A stretch of DNA of 64,000 nucleotides from Acidilobaceae archaeon. GTDB taxonomy: Archaea; Thermoproteota; Thermoprotei_A; Sulfolobales; Acidilobaceae. The DNA lies in contig JANXEI010000002.1 in NCBI GenBank assembly GCA_025058835.1, positions 310,001 to 374,000 on the forward strand, read 5' to 3'. Every line of letters begins with the position of its first letter. The stretch's first letter is position 1. The notes beneath the pieces are model-generated. The model was not told where the DNA came from and made no database searches. It saw nothing but the letters and a program-made list of their open reading frames with translations. The position numbers were made by a program, and so were the translations under genes. Positions 42,143-49,392 of the stretch are shown here, piece after piece.

Positions 42143-42151
42143 CATATATTA
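42143..42151 (+). promoter_or_regulatory. TATA box of the aminotransferase gene
   Basis: CATATATTA is centred 24 bases before GTG 42171, ideal for leaderless transcription. This decides against longer in-frame starts at 42120 that would lie upstream of the TATA. Confidence 0.6.
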
Positions 42152-42170
42152 CTTCCGGAAGCCTATTAGC

Positions 42171-43394
42171 GTGGTGATAGATCTGAGAGAACCCACGTTG
42201 GATGTCCAACCCAGAGTGCTGGAGATCAGCGGGGAGTCGGCATTCGCGTACCTAGCTCTTGCCCGACGCCTCTCGCGAGAGGGAAGGAAGATCATAAGTT
42301 TCGGCATAGGACAGCCCGACTATCCTACTCCCTCCCACATTAGGGAGGAGGCGAAGAGAGCCCTCGACGAAGGCTTCACCGGATATACCGAGACGGCAGG
42401 GATAGTTGAGCTGCGAGAGGCAATTGCCTTTTACCTCAACTCCCGTTACAAGGCTGACGTAGATCCTGAGGAGATCATAGTGACTACGGGCGCAAAGACG
42501 GCCATCTTCGTGGCAATAGCCACTTATGTTAGGCCCGGCGACGAGGTGATAATAACAGATCCTGCCTACAACGCCTATGCTCAGGCCACGAAGCTCTTCG
42601 GCGGCAGACCTGTGCTCGTCCCCCTCGACTTTGAGCCAGGCGTGGGGTTTAGGCTGGACGTCGAGAGGGTGAGGAGGAGCATCAGCGAGAGGACGAGGAT
42701 GATAGTCATCAACAGCCCCCACAACCCTACGGGCACAATAATACCCAGGGAGCAGGTAGACGAGATCTACGAGATAGCAAAGAAGCACAATCTGATACTG
42801 CTTTCCGACGAGATCTATGACAACTTCCTCTACGAGCCACAGAAGTTCAAGAGCGTGCTCGAGTTCCCCGATTGGAGGAGCAACGTGGTCTACGTGAACG
42901 GGTTCTCCAAGACCTTCTCCATGACAGGGTGGAGGCTTGGCTACTTGGTCGCGAGGAGGGAGGTCATCCCGAAGATGATCGACATTGCCGTCACCGTCTA
43001 CAGCAATGCCACAAGCTTTGCGCAGAAGGGAGCTGTGGCTGCCATCAGGGGTAGCTGGGAGCCGGTTTACGAGATGATAGAGGAGTTCAAGAGGAGGGCA
43101 GATGTGCTGTACAAGGTGTTGTCGGACTCGGAATACATTGAGGCCTACAGGCCTGAAGGTGCCTTCTACATGTTCCCGAGGGTCAGCAAGTTCTTGGAGA
43201 AGAGCAAAATGAGTGCAGAGCAGCTGGTGAAGTACCTCCTCTACGAGCACGGAGTGCTAGTGTTGCCAGGCTCGGCCTTCTCCGAGAGAGACTGGCAACA
43301 CATAAGGTTCAGCTTTGCAACGAAGGTGAAAGACATCATAGAGGGCGGCAAAATAGTCGTGGAGGCCCTCAGGAACTACAGGACTATATCGTGA
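42171..43394 (+). CDS. PLP-dependent aminotransferase, class I/II (AspC-like)
   Basis: Transfers amino groups between an amino acid and a 2-oxoacid. 407 residues from GTG 42171. Motifs: FGIGQPDYPTP, YTETAGIVELREAI, TTGAKTAIF, NSPHNPTG, LLSDEIYDNFLY and the PLP Lys in NGFSKTFSMTGWRLGY. The specificity (aspartate, alanine or aromatic) cannot be told. The 3' end overlaps the convergent guaB by 19 bases. Confidence 0.93.
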   Translation: MVIDLREPTLDVQPRVLEISGESAFAYLALARRLSREGRKIISFGIGQPDYPTPSHIREEAKRALDEGFTGYTETAGIVELREAIAFYLNSRYKADVDPEEIIVTTGAKTAIFVAIATYVRPGDEVIITDPAYNAYAQATKLFGGRPVLVPLDFEPGVGFRLDVERVRRSISERTRMIVINSPHNPTGTIIPREQVDEIYEIAKKHNLILLSDEIYDNFLYEPQKFKSVLEFPDWRSNVVYVNGFSKTFSMTGWRLGYLVARREVIPKMIDIAVTVYSNATSFAQKGAVAAIRGSWEPVYEMIEEFKRRADVLYKVLSDSEYIEAYRPEGAFYMFPRVSKFLEKSKMSAEQLVKYLLYEHGVLVLPGSAFSERDWQHIRFSFATKVKDIIEGGKIVVEALRNYRTIS

Positions 43395-44650
43395 GGCCTC
43401 TGCTCCTCTCTGCCCGCCGCAGTGACTCTTACCAGCTCCCCTTTCCACCCCTCCGTAACCTTTTGGGCACCAGCATATCCCAGGGCTGCCTTCAGCCCGG
43501 AGGTGAGCTCTGCCAGTATTGCTATGACGCTCCCGCGGTATGGCACTAGCCCCTCTACCCCCTCCTCTATGGCCTTCGAGGGCTTAGAGTACCTGTCTTC
43601 TGCAAACCTCCTCTCCATAGCCCCTCTGCTTGCCATGCCCCTGTACTGCTTGTAGAGCTTCTCACCTATCCTGATCTTTACCCCTGGCGACTCCTCTGCA
43701 GCCGCGAAGATCCTCCCCAGCATAACGGCTGAGGCCCCCGCCACTATGGCCTTTGCTATATCGCCTGCGTTCCTCATGCCTCCATCTGCTATGATTGGCA
43801 CCTTTCCATGAGCCCCCAGCTCCTCTAGTGCCCTCCGGGCCTCCATTACTGCAGTAAGCGTAGGGGCAAAGGCTCCCGTCACCTCTGCTGTAGAGCAGAT
43901 GCTGCCGCTACCGATGCCCACCCTCAGCCCTCCCACGTTATCTACCTTGGCGAGGACATCGAGCACCCCTACGCGAGAGCCGAGGTTGCCCACAACTATA
44001 TCTGCCCTTACTTCCTTTGCCAATTTTGCCACGCTACTCAACACGTTCACGTTGTGCGCATGGGCTACGTCCACCACCAGTACATCTGCACCAGCCTCGT
44101 CCAACAACTTAGCTCTCCTCTCGTCGAAAGGACTAATGGCGGCTCCCACGCGAAGCCTGCCCTCCTCGTCCAGGAGGGGAAGGGGCTTGTACTCTCTCAG
44201 CAGCGAGAGGAAGGCAGATGCTTTGGAGAACCAGAAGTCCTGCGCCCCCCCAGAGCTCACCACTATTACTGGGGGGTTGGAGAACACTATCGCCGCTCCC
44301 ACTCCTGCCTCCTCCATCCTGAACATGAGGGAGTCCAGGGGCTCGTCCTCCTTCGCCTTCATCACCTCCATCCATGGAGATGGGGAGGCGCTCTTGATCA
44401 TTCTGACTTGAAGGGCCTGACTCTCCGCGCTCATGTTTCTGTGGATGACGCCGAGGGCGCCCATTCTTGCCAGCGCCACTGCCATTCTCCACTCAGTTAC
44501 CGTGTCCATGGGGCTAGAGAGGAAGGGGAGGTAGATCTCCACCCTCCTCGAGGCCTTGCTAGTCAGATCCACCTCTGAGGGCTCCACGGTAGCGAGCCCT
44601 GGCGCTATAGCTACGTCGTCAAAGGTCAGGTATTCCCTCAAGCACGCCAC
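43376..44650 (-). CDS. guaB: IMP dehydrogenase, reduced CBS region
   Basis: Oxidises IMP to XMP in guanine nucleotide synthesis. 424 residues against about 485 in typical enzymes. Catalytic Cys252 in GIGSGSICST, phosphate site IIADGGMRNAGDIAKAI, KQYRGMASRGAM, and the flap with Arg-Tyr (EDRYSK) and EGVEGLVPYRGS, which separates IMPDH from GMP reductase. Only about 65 residues lie between strands where the tandem CBS pair (about 120) usually sits, so the regulatory module is shrunken. The stretch after the Cys (STAEVTGAFAPT) is unlike the usual TTR...GxGxPQ. ATG start at 44650. Confidence 0.9.
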   Translation of the reverse strand: MACLREYLTFDDVAIAPGLATVEPSEVDLTSKASRRVEIYLPFLSSPMDTVTEWRMAVALARMGALGVIHRNMSAESQALQVRMIKSASPSPWMEVMKAKEDEPLDSLMFRMEEAGVGAAIVFSNPPVIVVSSGGAQDFWFSKASAFLSLLREYKPLPLLDEEGRLRVGAAISPFDERRAKLLDEAGADVLVVDVAHAHNVNVLSSVAKLAKEVRADIVVGNLGSRVGVLDVLAKVDNVGGLRVGIGSGSICSTAEVTGAFAPTLTAVMEARRALEELGAHGKVPIIADGGMRNAGDIAKAIVAGASAVMLGRIFAAAEESPGVKIRIGEKLYKQYRGMASRGAMERRFAEDRYSKPSKAIEEGVEGLVPYRGSVIAILAELTSGLKAALGYAGAQKVTEGWKGELVRVTAAGREEQRPHDIVL

Positions 44651-44681
44651 CGAGGAGAGGAGCTCAGCATACGCCTTAAAT

Positions 44682-45362
44682 TCAGAGGTATCTGAACGCA
44701 GGGCAATCGTAGCCCTTGTCTATACACTCTATGAGCTCCAGGATTTCCTTTAGCCTGTTTATCTTGTATTTTGCTGCTCCTCGCAGCGTACCCTCATCGT
44801 GAAATGCCACCGGATGCCCCACTATGCTCATAGCGGGCCGGTCGAACTCGGAGTCGCCCACGTACATAGTCTCTTCCAGCTGCTGACCGAGGGCTGAGAC
44901 CAGAAGACGTAAGGCCTTGTCCTTTCGGGAGCCCACTACTGGGAAGCCACCTGGGAGAAGGCGGCCGTTCTTGTCGAAGGACAACTTGTTGGACATCCAT
45001 ATGTCTGCCCCAACGGCCTCTGCGACCCTTGCCACGAGGAGATCTATGCCCGCGCTCACCAGCGCTATCCTTATTCCCCTCCTCTTCAGGGCTCTGGCTA
45101 CCTCGACGGCCTCTTCGCTGATCTTTACTTGAGACAGGGCCTTTATCAGCTCCTCCCTCCTGATCGTGCCGCCTCTCGCCTCTATCCACAGCTTTGTGTC
45201 CAGCTCCATCCACTTGACGTAATCTATCATGCCCTGCGTGAACATCTTACGGATCTCCTCCGCTCTTTCCTCTACTCCAAAGTGGGAGTGGAGGAAGCGC
45301 CAGCTGCTCTTCACGTTAACGAGCACGCCGTCCACGTCAAATGTTACTAGTCTGACCTTCAG
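44682..45362 (-). CDS. HAD-family phosphatase (phosphoserine phosphatase-like), probable CTG start
   Basis: 226 residues if started at CTG 45362. The motif I strand VRLVTFDVDGVLV carries the nucleophile Asp; motif II SAG (LVSAGID), Lys in GSRKDKALRL and motif IV GDSEFDRPAM follow. The only ATG/GTG/TTG at the 5' end is GTG 45335, which is the Val inside DVDG and would drop the nucleophile. Upstream in frame is TAG (45363-45365), then CTG 45362 preceded at 6 bases by GGAGGTGG. So CTG is the likely start. Overlaps the JAMM gene by 26 bases. Confidence 0.85.
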   Translation of the reverse strand: MKVRLVTFDVDGVLVNVKSSWRFLHSHFGVEERAEEIRKMFTQGMIDYVKWMELDTKLWIEARGGTIRREELIKALSQVKISEEAVEVARALKRRGIRIALVSAGIDLLVARVAEAVGADIWMSNKLSFDKNGRLLPGGFPVVGSRKDKALRLLVSALGQQLEETMYVGDSEFDRPAMSIVGHPVAFHDEGTLRGAAKYKINRLKEILELIECIDKGYDCPAFRYL

Positions 45363-45738
45363 CTATTTCCACCTCCTTCACCCTGCCTCCCTCTAACGCC
45401 CACCCCCTCACCTCGCTCTGGCACGATATGACCCAAACTATGGGCCAAGCCTTCATCCCTCTAAGGTCAGCGGGGCTAGGGACTGCGGGGCAAGAAGGAT
45501 GAGTGTGGGCTAACGCTATGACCTCCATTCCGTGCCTCTCTGCGGATATGTGGGCCTGCACCACATGCCACCCCTCGGCCTCGAACTCAAAAGGGGATGA
45601 CCTAACGTTCTGAGCCCAATAGGCGTAGAGGACCTCCTCCCCTCTCCCCACCAGGAACAAGACCCTCTCCTCGCCCCCTCTGCTGAGATGAAGAAGGACT
45701 TGCTTGAGGCTCCCGAGGACTACTCTACTCAAGCTCAA
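45337..45738 (-). CDS. JAMM/MPN+ metalloprotease
   Basis: 133 residues, a stand-alone JAMM domain. The zinc motif is complete: H78-T-H80, seven residues, S88, two residues, D91 (AHTHPSCPAVPSPADLRG); the acidic partner is probably Glu34 or Glu35 near the N-terminal strand. Archaeal JAMMs remove ubiquitin-like SAMP/MoaD proteins from targets, and bacterial Mec trims CysO. TTG start at 45738, inside the phosphodiesterase gene (overlap 14 bases). A MoaD-like protein with a tail behind its Gly-Gly is encoded about 7 kb away. Confidence 0.9.
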   Translation of the reverse strand: MSLSRVVLGSLKQVLLHLSRGGEERVLFLVGRGEEVLYAYWAQNVRSSPFEFEAEGWHVVQAHISAERHGMEVIALAHTHPSCPAVPSPADLRGMKAWPIVWVISCQSEVRGWALEGGRVKEVEIAEGQTSNI

Positions 45739-46234
45739 TCAACCTTGCTCTCATCGTTTCCGTTTCGATCAGCGCATAAGTAGGCCTGTTCAGCACTCCC
45801 CCTCCGTCGCCTGGGTTCAGCAGCAGGACTCCCTTCCTGTAGGTGAGCAGGGGTTCATGGGTGTGACCGAAGAGAACGGCATGCCATCTGCCGGCCTCTG
45901 CCAGAGACTTGACTATCTCGATGGTGTTCTCTGCATCCCCGAAGCCGTGAACAAGTAAGAACCTCTTACCTCCTATTGTTACGCTCCTCGGCGGATCTTG
46001 GATTGAGGCACCGAGAGCTGCTGCCAGCCTGCTTAGCCCCATCTTCTCGCCGTCGTTGTTGCCAAAAACGCCCTCGAGCCTCACCCCCAGCTCGAGGAAG
46101 GGGCGAAGGGTGAAGGGAGCCACCACGTCTCCTAGGTGTATTATTACTGAAACGCCCCTCTCCCGGAAGGACTGAGCTATTTTCACAGCCCTCTCCTGCG
46201 AGTCATGGGTATCGCTCACGACTCCGATCATCAA
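45725..46234 (-). CDS. Metallophosphoesterase, YfcE/MJ0936 type
   Basis: 169-residue phosphodiesterase with all calcineurin-fold motifs: GVVSDTHD, HLGDVV, GNNDGEK, LVHGFG and FGHTHEPL. Family members hydrolyse cyclic or bis-phosphodiesters; substrate unknown. TTG 46234 or ATG 46231 is the start. The ATG shares its A with the TGA of the upstream small gene (TGATG), so the two are coupled. Confidence 0.93.
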   Translation of the reverse strand: MMIGVVSDTHDSQERAVKIAQSFRERGVSVIIHLGDVVAPFTLRPFLELGVRLEGVFGNNDGEKMGLSRLAAALGASIQDPPRSVTIGGKRFLLVHGFGDAENTIEIVKSLAEAGRWHAVLFGHTHEPLLTYRKGVLLLNPGDGGGVLNRPTYALIETETMRARLIELE

Positions 46235-46374
46235 GGTCGCTCATCCCTCAACTGGGCCTCGTCGGAGCATATCTGCTCCCTACTCCGGACGTAGAGCGCT
46301 AACAATATCAGAGCAGTAACAGAAATCACCGAAAAGATCCCTAGGAGAAATGCCTGAAAGGCGTCCACTCCCAT
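46231..46374 (-). CDS. 47-residue single-span membrane peptide
   Basis: Small gene between the S2P and phosphodiesterase genes. It begins MGVDAFQAFLLGIFSVISV (ATG 46374; GTG 46377 also possible), continues TALILLALYVRSR and has a hydrophilic C-terminal tail of about 17 residues ending before TGA 46231-46233. The start is 3 bases after the S2P stop and the end joins the next gene as TGATG, so it fits the operon exactly. The hydrophobic run of about 22 residues flanked by charged SREQ makes a single span. It may be a substrate or partner of the S2P. Confidence 0.7.
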   Translation of the reverse strand: MGVDAFQAFLLGIFSVISVTALILLALYVRSREQICSDEAQLRDERP

Positions 46375-46377
46375 CAC

Positions 46378-47535
46378 CTAGGGCAAGAACCTGATCGGGG
46401 TGATGGTGATAAGCGATATGACGAGCAGTAGAGTGGCAATCCCCACGGTTGAAGAGATGAGCAGCTTTGCCCTTTCGCCAGCAACCTTCCCCACTAGATC
46501 TCCCAGGAGATGTGCTCCATCTGTTACGAGAGCTCCCGCCGGCGTGGGGAGGAAGATGGGAGCGGCGTTCACCAGAGCGAGGGCTATGTTGATGGTCACG
46601 AGGGCGTTGAGGATGGTGAGGGCCAAGAGCGTATAGAAGCCTCCTTCATAGAACTGAGATATCCGCACCCCTATCCTCTCCTCGCCCCTTGGCTTCACCA
46701 CCTTAACTTCCTTCACCTCTCCCCCTTCCCTCACCCTCAAAACAAGCGTTACCTCCCTCGAGGGATCTCTCGCGCCTCCCAGTTCTAGGGCTCTCATGAA
46801 GTCCTCTAGCGTTTTTACCTCCTTTTCGTTCACCTCCACCACTACCGCTCCTGCCTTTAGCCCTCCGAGCTCTGCAGGGCTACCTGATATCACTTCGGAG
46901 ACCAGCACTCCCCCTGCTAGGTAGCTGGAGGCGAGCAATATCAGGGGGGCAGCGAGGAGGGCAAGGAGCACGTTTGCCGCAACGCCAGCTGAGTATATCT
47001 TGGCTCTCGAGGCTAGAGAGGACCTCTTGAGCTCCTCCTCATCTGGCTCGACAAAAGCGCCAGGTATGAAGGCTAGGAGCACGAACCCCGCGTCCCTTAC
47101 CTTCACTCCCACGGCTCTAGCCATGAGGGCATGACCGAGCTCATGAACCACGACGGCGAGGCCTATGGCTATCAGTATCACAACCAGGTTTATGTCGAGG
47201 GGGACCGTGACGCCAGGCAAGAAGGGGACAAAGCCTTCGGTAACGCTTGGCAGCTGGGGAGAGAGATACCTAGACACGAACATGTTTATCGCGACAAAGT
47301 AAAACAAGACCTGAAGGATGAAGATGAGCGCTATCGAGGGCCAACCAATTAGGTTGAGAATGAACGCCTTTCGACCAGGAGGATAGGCTTCTTGCGATAT
47401 TCCCGATCTCCAGATCAAGAGGAACGGGTAGACCTGGACGTTGTCCCTCTTCCCTCTTAGCGTGAGCCAGATCGCGGCCCAGGCGATCGCCATTGCGGCA
47501 AGGAACAGCAGTAGGCTCTCAACCAATCGTCGCAC
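46378..47535 (-). CDS. Site-2 protease with PDZ domain (RseP-like)
   Basis: Intramembrane zinc protease, 385 residues and about six spans. VVHELGHALMARAVGVKV carries the HExxH site; a PDZ domain follows (SEVISGSPAELGGLKAGAVVVEVN) and then the third ligand in LVTDGAHLLGDLVG, preceded by LVNAAPIFLPTP, the NxxP equivalent. Leads the five-gene minus-strand operon down to 44682. ATG start at 47535 or nearby. The family cuts anti-sigma-like or other membrane regulators. Confidence 0.92.
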   Translation of the reverse strand: MRRLVESLLLFLAAMAIAWAAIWLTLRGKRDNVQVYPFLLIWRSGISQEAYPPGRKAFILNLIGWPSIALIFILQVLFYFVAINMFVSRYLSPQLPSVTEGFVPFLPGVTVPLDINLVVILIAIGLAVVVHELGHALMARAVGVKVRDAGFVLLAFIPGAFVEPDEEELKRSSLASRAKIYSAGVAANVLLALLAAPLILLASSYLAGGVLVSEVISGSPAELGGLKAGAVVVEVNEKEVKTLEDFMRALELGGARDPSREVTLVLRVREGGEVKEVKVVKPRGEERIGVRISQFYEGGFYTLLALTILNALVTINIALALVNAAPIFLPTPAGALVTDGAHLLGDLVGKVAGERAKLLISSTVGIATLLLVISLITITPIRFLP

Positions 47536-47559
47536 CCGCGCTAGCCGCGAGCTCGGGAC

Positions 47560-48261
47560 TTAAATCCTTCTTATAGCTCTTCGAAATGCAGGGTTCTCCC
47601 TTGAGAGCCTCTCCACGGCCTCCTCTACCGTTTCCTCGCCCAGCTCTTCTTTCACGAATACGCCCGTCCTCCCGTGCTCCTTTCTACGAGTCAGCACCCT
47701 CACTCTCTCCCGTACCGTTTCGGGAGATATGTTCAGGAGCTTTGCCACATAGTCCTCCCTCCCCTCAACGGGCGACTCTATGTGACCCCTCTCCGTAGGC
47801 TCGATGAGGTAGAGCCTCTTGTCAACTCCTGCAGTCCTCCTCCCTCTTTCCAAGTCTTCTAAGGTGCACTCCCCGCCCCATTTGTAGAACTCCCTCTCCT
47901 TCGGTCTGAGGGGAGCAAGGGGGTAGCTCAGCACCTCCTTCTCGTCCCATCGCAGATATAGGTAGACTTTGGGGACATATGAGGGGGTTGCTTGAACTAT
48001 CTCCCTCCTCACTACTTTTATGCCTGCTCTCTCCAGCAAGAGCTCCAGTATCGCCGGGTTAGGGGCGTCGAGGATGACCACATCCACGTCGCTGTCTTCC
48101 CTCACGTCGCCTCGTGCCACGCTTCCGTGAACTACCGTGTTAGAATATAGGGGCAGGAGAGCCATCATGATCCTCCTTGCTACTTCCCTCTTCTCCTCCA
48201 GCACTTTCCATCTCGAGGCCTCGTATATGATCTCAGAGACCAAGTTTCCGCGCTTCCTCAT
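47560..48261 (-). CDS. Nucleotidyltransferase-domain protein
   Basis: 233 residues. The polymerase-beta-like site HGSVARGDVREDSDVDVVI (Gly46-Ser47, Asp58, Asp60) is near the N-terminus; the C-terminal part has VAKLLNISPETVRERVRVLTRR, which looks like a helix-turn-helix. This architecture is a known archaeal COG of predicted nucleotidyltransferases with unknown substrate. Starts inside the upstream gene (overlap 29 bases). Confidence 0.87.
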   Translation of the reverse strand: MRKRGNLVSEIIYEASRWKVLEEKREVARRIMMALLPLYSNTVVHGSVARGDVREDSDVDVVILDAPNPAILELLLERAGIKVVRREIVQATPSYVPKVYLYLRWDEKEVLSYPLAPLRPKEREFYKWGGECTLEDLERGRRTAGVDKRLYLIEPTERGHIESPVEGREDYVAKLLNISPETVRERVRVLTRRKEHGRTGVFVKEELGEETVEEAVERLSRENPAFRRAIRRI

Positions 48262-48742
48262 CTACCTTCGCTAGGGGCGGCAAGTCGGCGAACTTCTCCG
48301 CCCAAAAGGTTACTTCAACGGCCCTCTCGTCAGGCAGGTAAGACCACTCGTGAGGGAGCTCTCCTTTCGGCTGCTCCTCTACGTAGTAGAGGACGTCTAG
48401 CCTCACTCCATCTGGGCTCCAGCTGATGACGAGCGAGTCTGCCCTGTAGGGGGAGCCCTCCAGCGCCATGAGCTCGACCTCGAGGGCAGATGCAGTCGGA
48501 TCAAGCTCGAACCCCACCATTTCGAAACAGCCCTCGGCGCCGAGTACCTTTAGGACCTTTTCTACAGTCCTCCAAGTTTCGAGCCCGTAAAACACTAGCT
48601 CTGCAGCCAAACTCTCCGGCAACTTCTCCTTGGAGACCCTCATGCCTCTTGCTAAGCTCACCACATCTTTCTGGTAACTTACGAAAGTCTCGAGAAGGGC
48701 TCTAGCCAAGTCCTCGGGAGAGACGTTCAGCTCCCTTGACAT
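48233..48742 (-). CDS. Hypothetical protein coupled to the nucleotidyltransferase
   Basis: 169 residues of unknown family. A helical N-terminal half (VSPEDLARALLETFVSYQ, ESLAAELVFYGLETWRTVEKVLKVLG) is followed by a beta-rich half (ADSLVISWSPDGVRLDVLYYVEE, AVEVTFWAEKFADLPPL). It overlaps the nucleotidyltransferase gene by 29 bases. That close coupling suggests a partner or substrate protein; I see no toxin or antitoxin motif to support anything firmer. Confidence 0.68.
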   Translation of the reverse strand: MSRELNVSPEDLARALLETFVSYQKDVVSLARGMRVSKEKLPESLAAELVFYGLETWRTVEKVLKVLGAEGCFEMVGFELDPTASALEVELMALEGSPYRADSLVISWSPDGVRLDVLYYVEEQPKGELPHEWSYLPDERAVEVTFWAEKFADLPPLAKVDEEARKLGL

Positions 48743-48849
48743 CTCTCTCAGCTTCCCTGCAAGGTCCTCAGGCAGTTCCAGTTTCAGCTCCTCTCCCCAA
48801 CCTCTGCGTAAAAGCTAAGGGTAAAAGAGATCTGAGAGCGAGGGGAAGG

Positions 48850-49392
48850 TTGAAGGGTCAGATCATAAGGGAGAGGTACGAAGCGACTTGTGACAGTTAC
48901 GACGAGTTGTACAGGGCAGAACAGTACGAGAAGTACTTTGTGGCCCTGAAGGACACGCGGCCGAAGGGCATCGTTTTGGATGCCGGCTGTGGGACCGGGC
49001 TCCTAGCGGAGTTCATGTACTCATACGGGCTCCTCGATGAGGTAGACAGGTACTTTTGCATAGATTACAGCAGGTGCATGGCTGAGATAGCCCTCTGGAG
49101 GCTAGGAGTTCTCTGTCCAGAAAAGTGCGTGGTGGTGATGGGAGACCTTGAGGATCTACCGTTGCCTGCCAGGAGCGTAGACGTTACTTATTCGTTTACC
49201 GTGCTCGACCTCCTAGATGAGCCAGAGAGGGGAATAGAGGAGATACTTCGGGTGACGAGAGGGAGGGCCATCGTTAGCCTCATGAAGGCGCTGAACCTCA
49301 AGGACAGGCTCGTTACCAGGCACAGATTGGTTGGGAGCACGAGCAAGGACGTCATCCTGGAGCTGCGCCGACCAACTCTCTTGCCTCCTTGA
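48850..49392 (+). CDS. SAM-dependent methyltransferase
   Basis: Class I methyltransferase, 180 residues from TTG 48850, chosen because GAGGGGAAGG precedes it; the frame is open further up but that part is low-quality sequence facing the divergent gene. Motif I is VLDAGCGTGLLAEF; YFCIDYSRCMAEIAL and VVMGDLEDLPLPARSVDVTYSFTVLDLL are motifs II-IV. Substrate unknown. The 3' end overlaps the convergent nnr gene by 41 bases. Confidence 0.85.
   Translation: MKGQIIRERYEATCDSYDELYRAEQYEKYFVALKDTRPKGIVLDAGCGTGLLAEFMYSYGLLDEVDRYFCIDYSRCMAEIALWRLGVLCPEKCVVVMGDLEDLPLPARSVDVTYSFTVLDLLDEPERGIEEILRVTRGRAIVSLMKALNLKDRLVTRHRLVGSTSKDVILELRRPTLLPP

Noticed and set aside
42252-43250. 333-codon open frame antisense to the aminotransferase
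   Set aside because: A His/Leu-rich shadow typical of high-G+C archaeal genes; no family features, while the plus-strand gene is certain. The same holds for 26902-27645 and 5367-5963.
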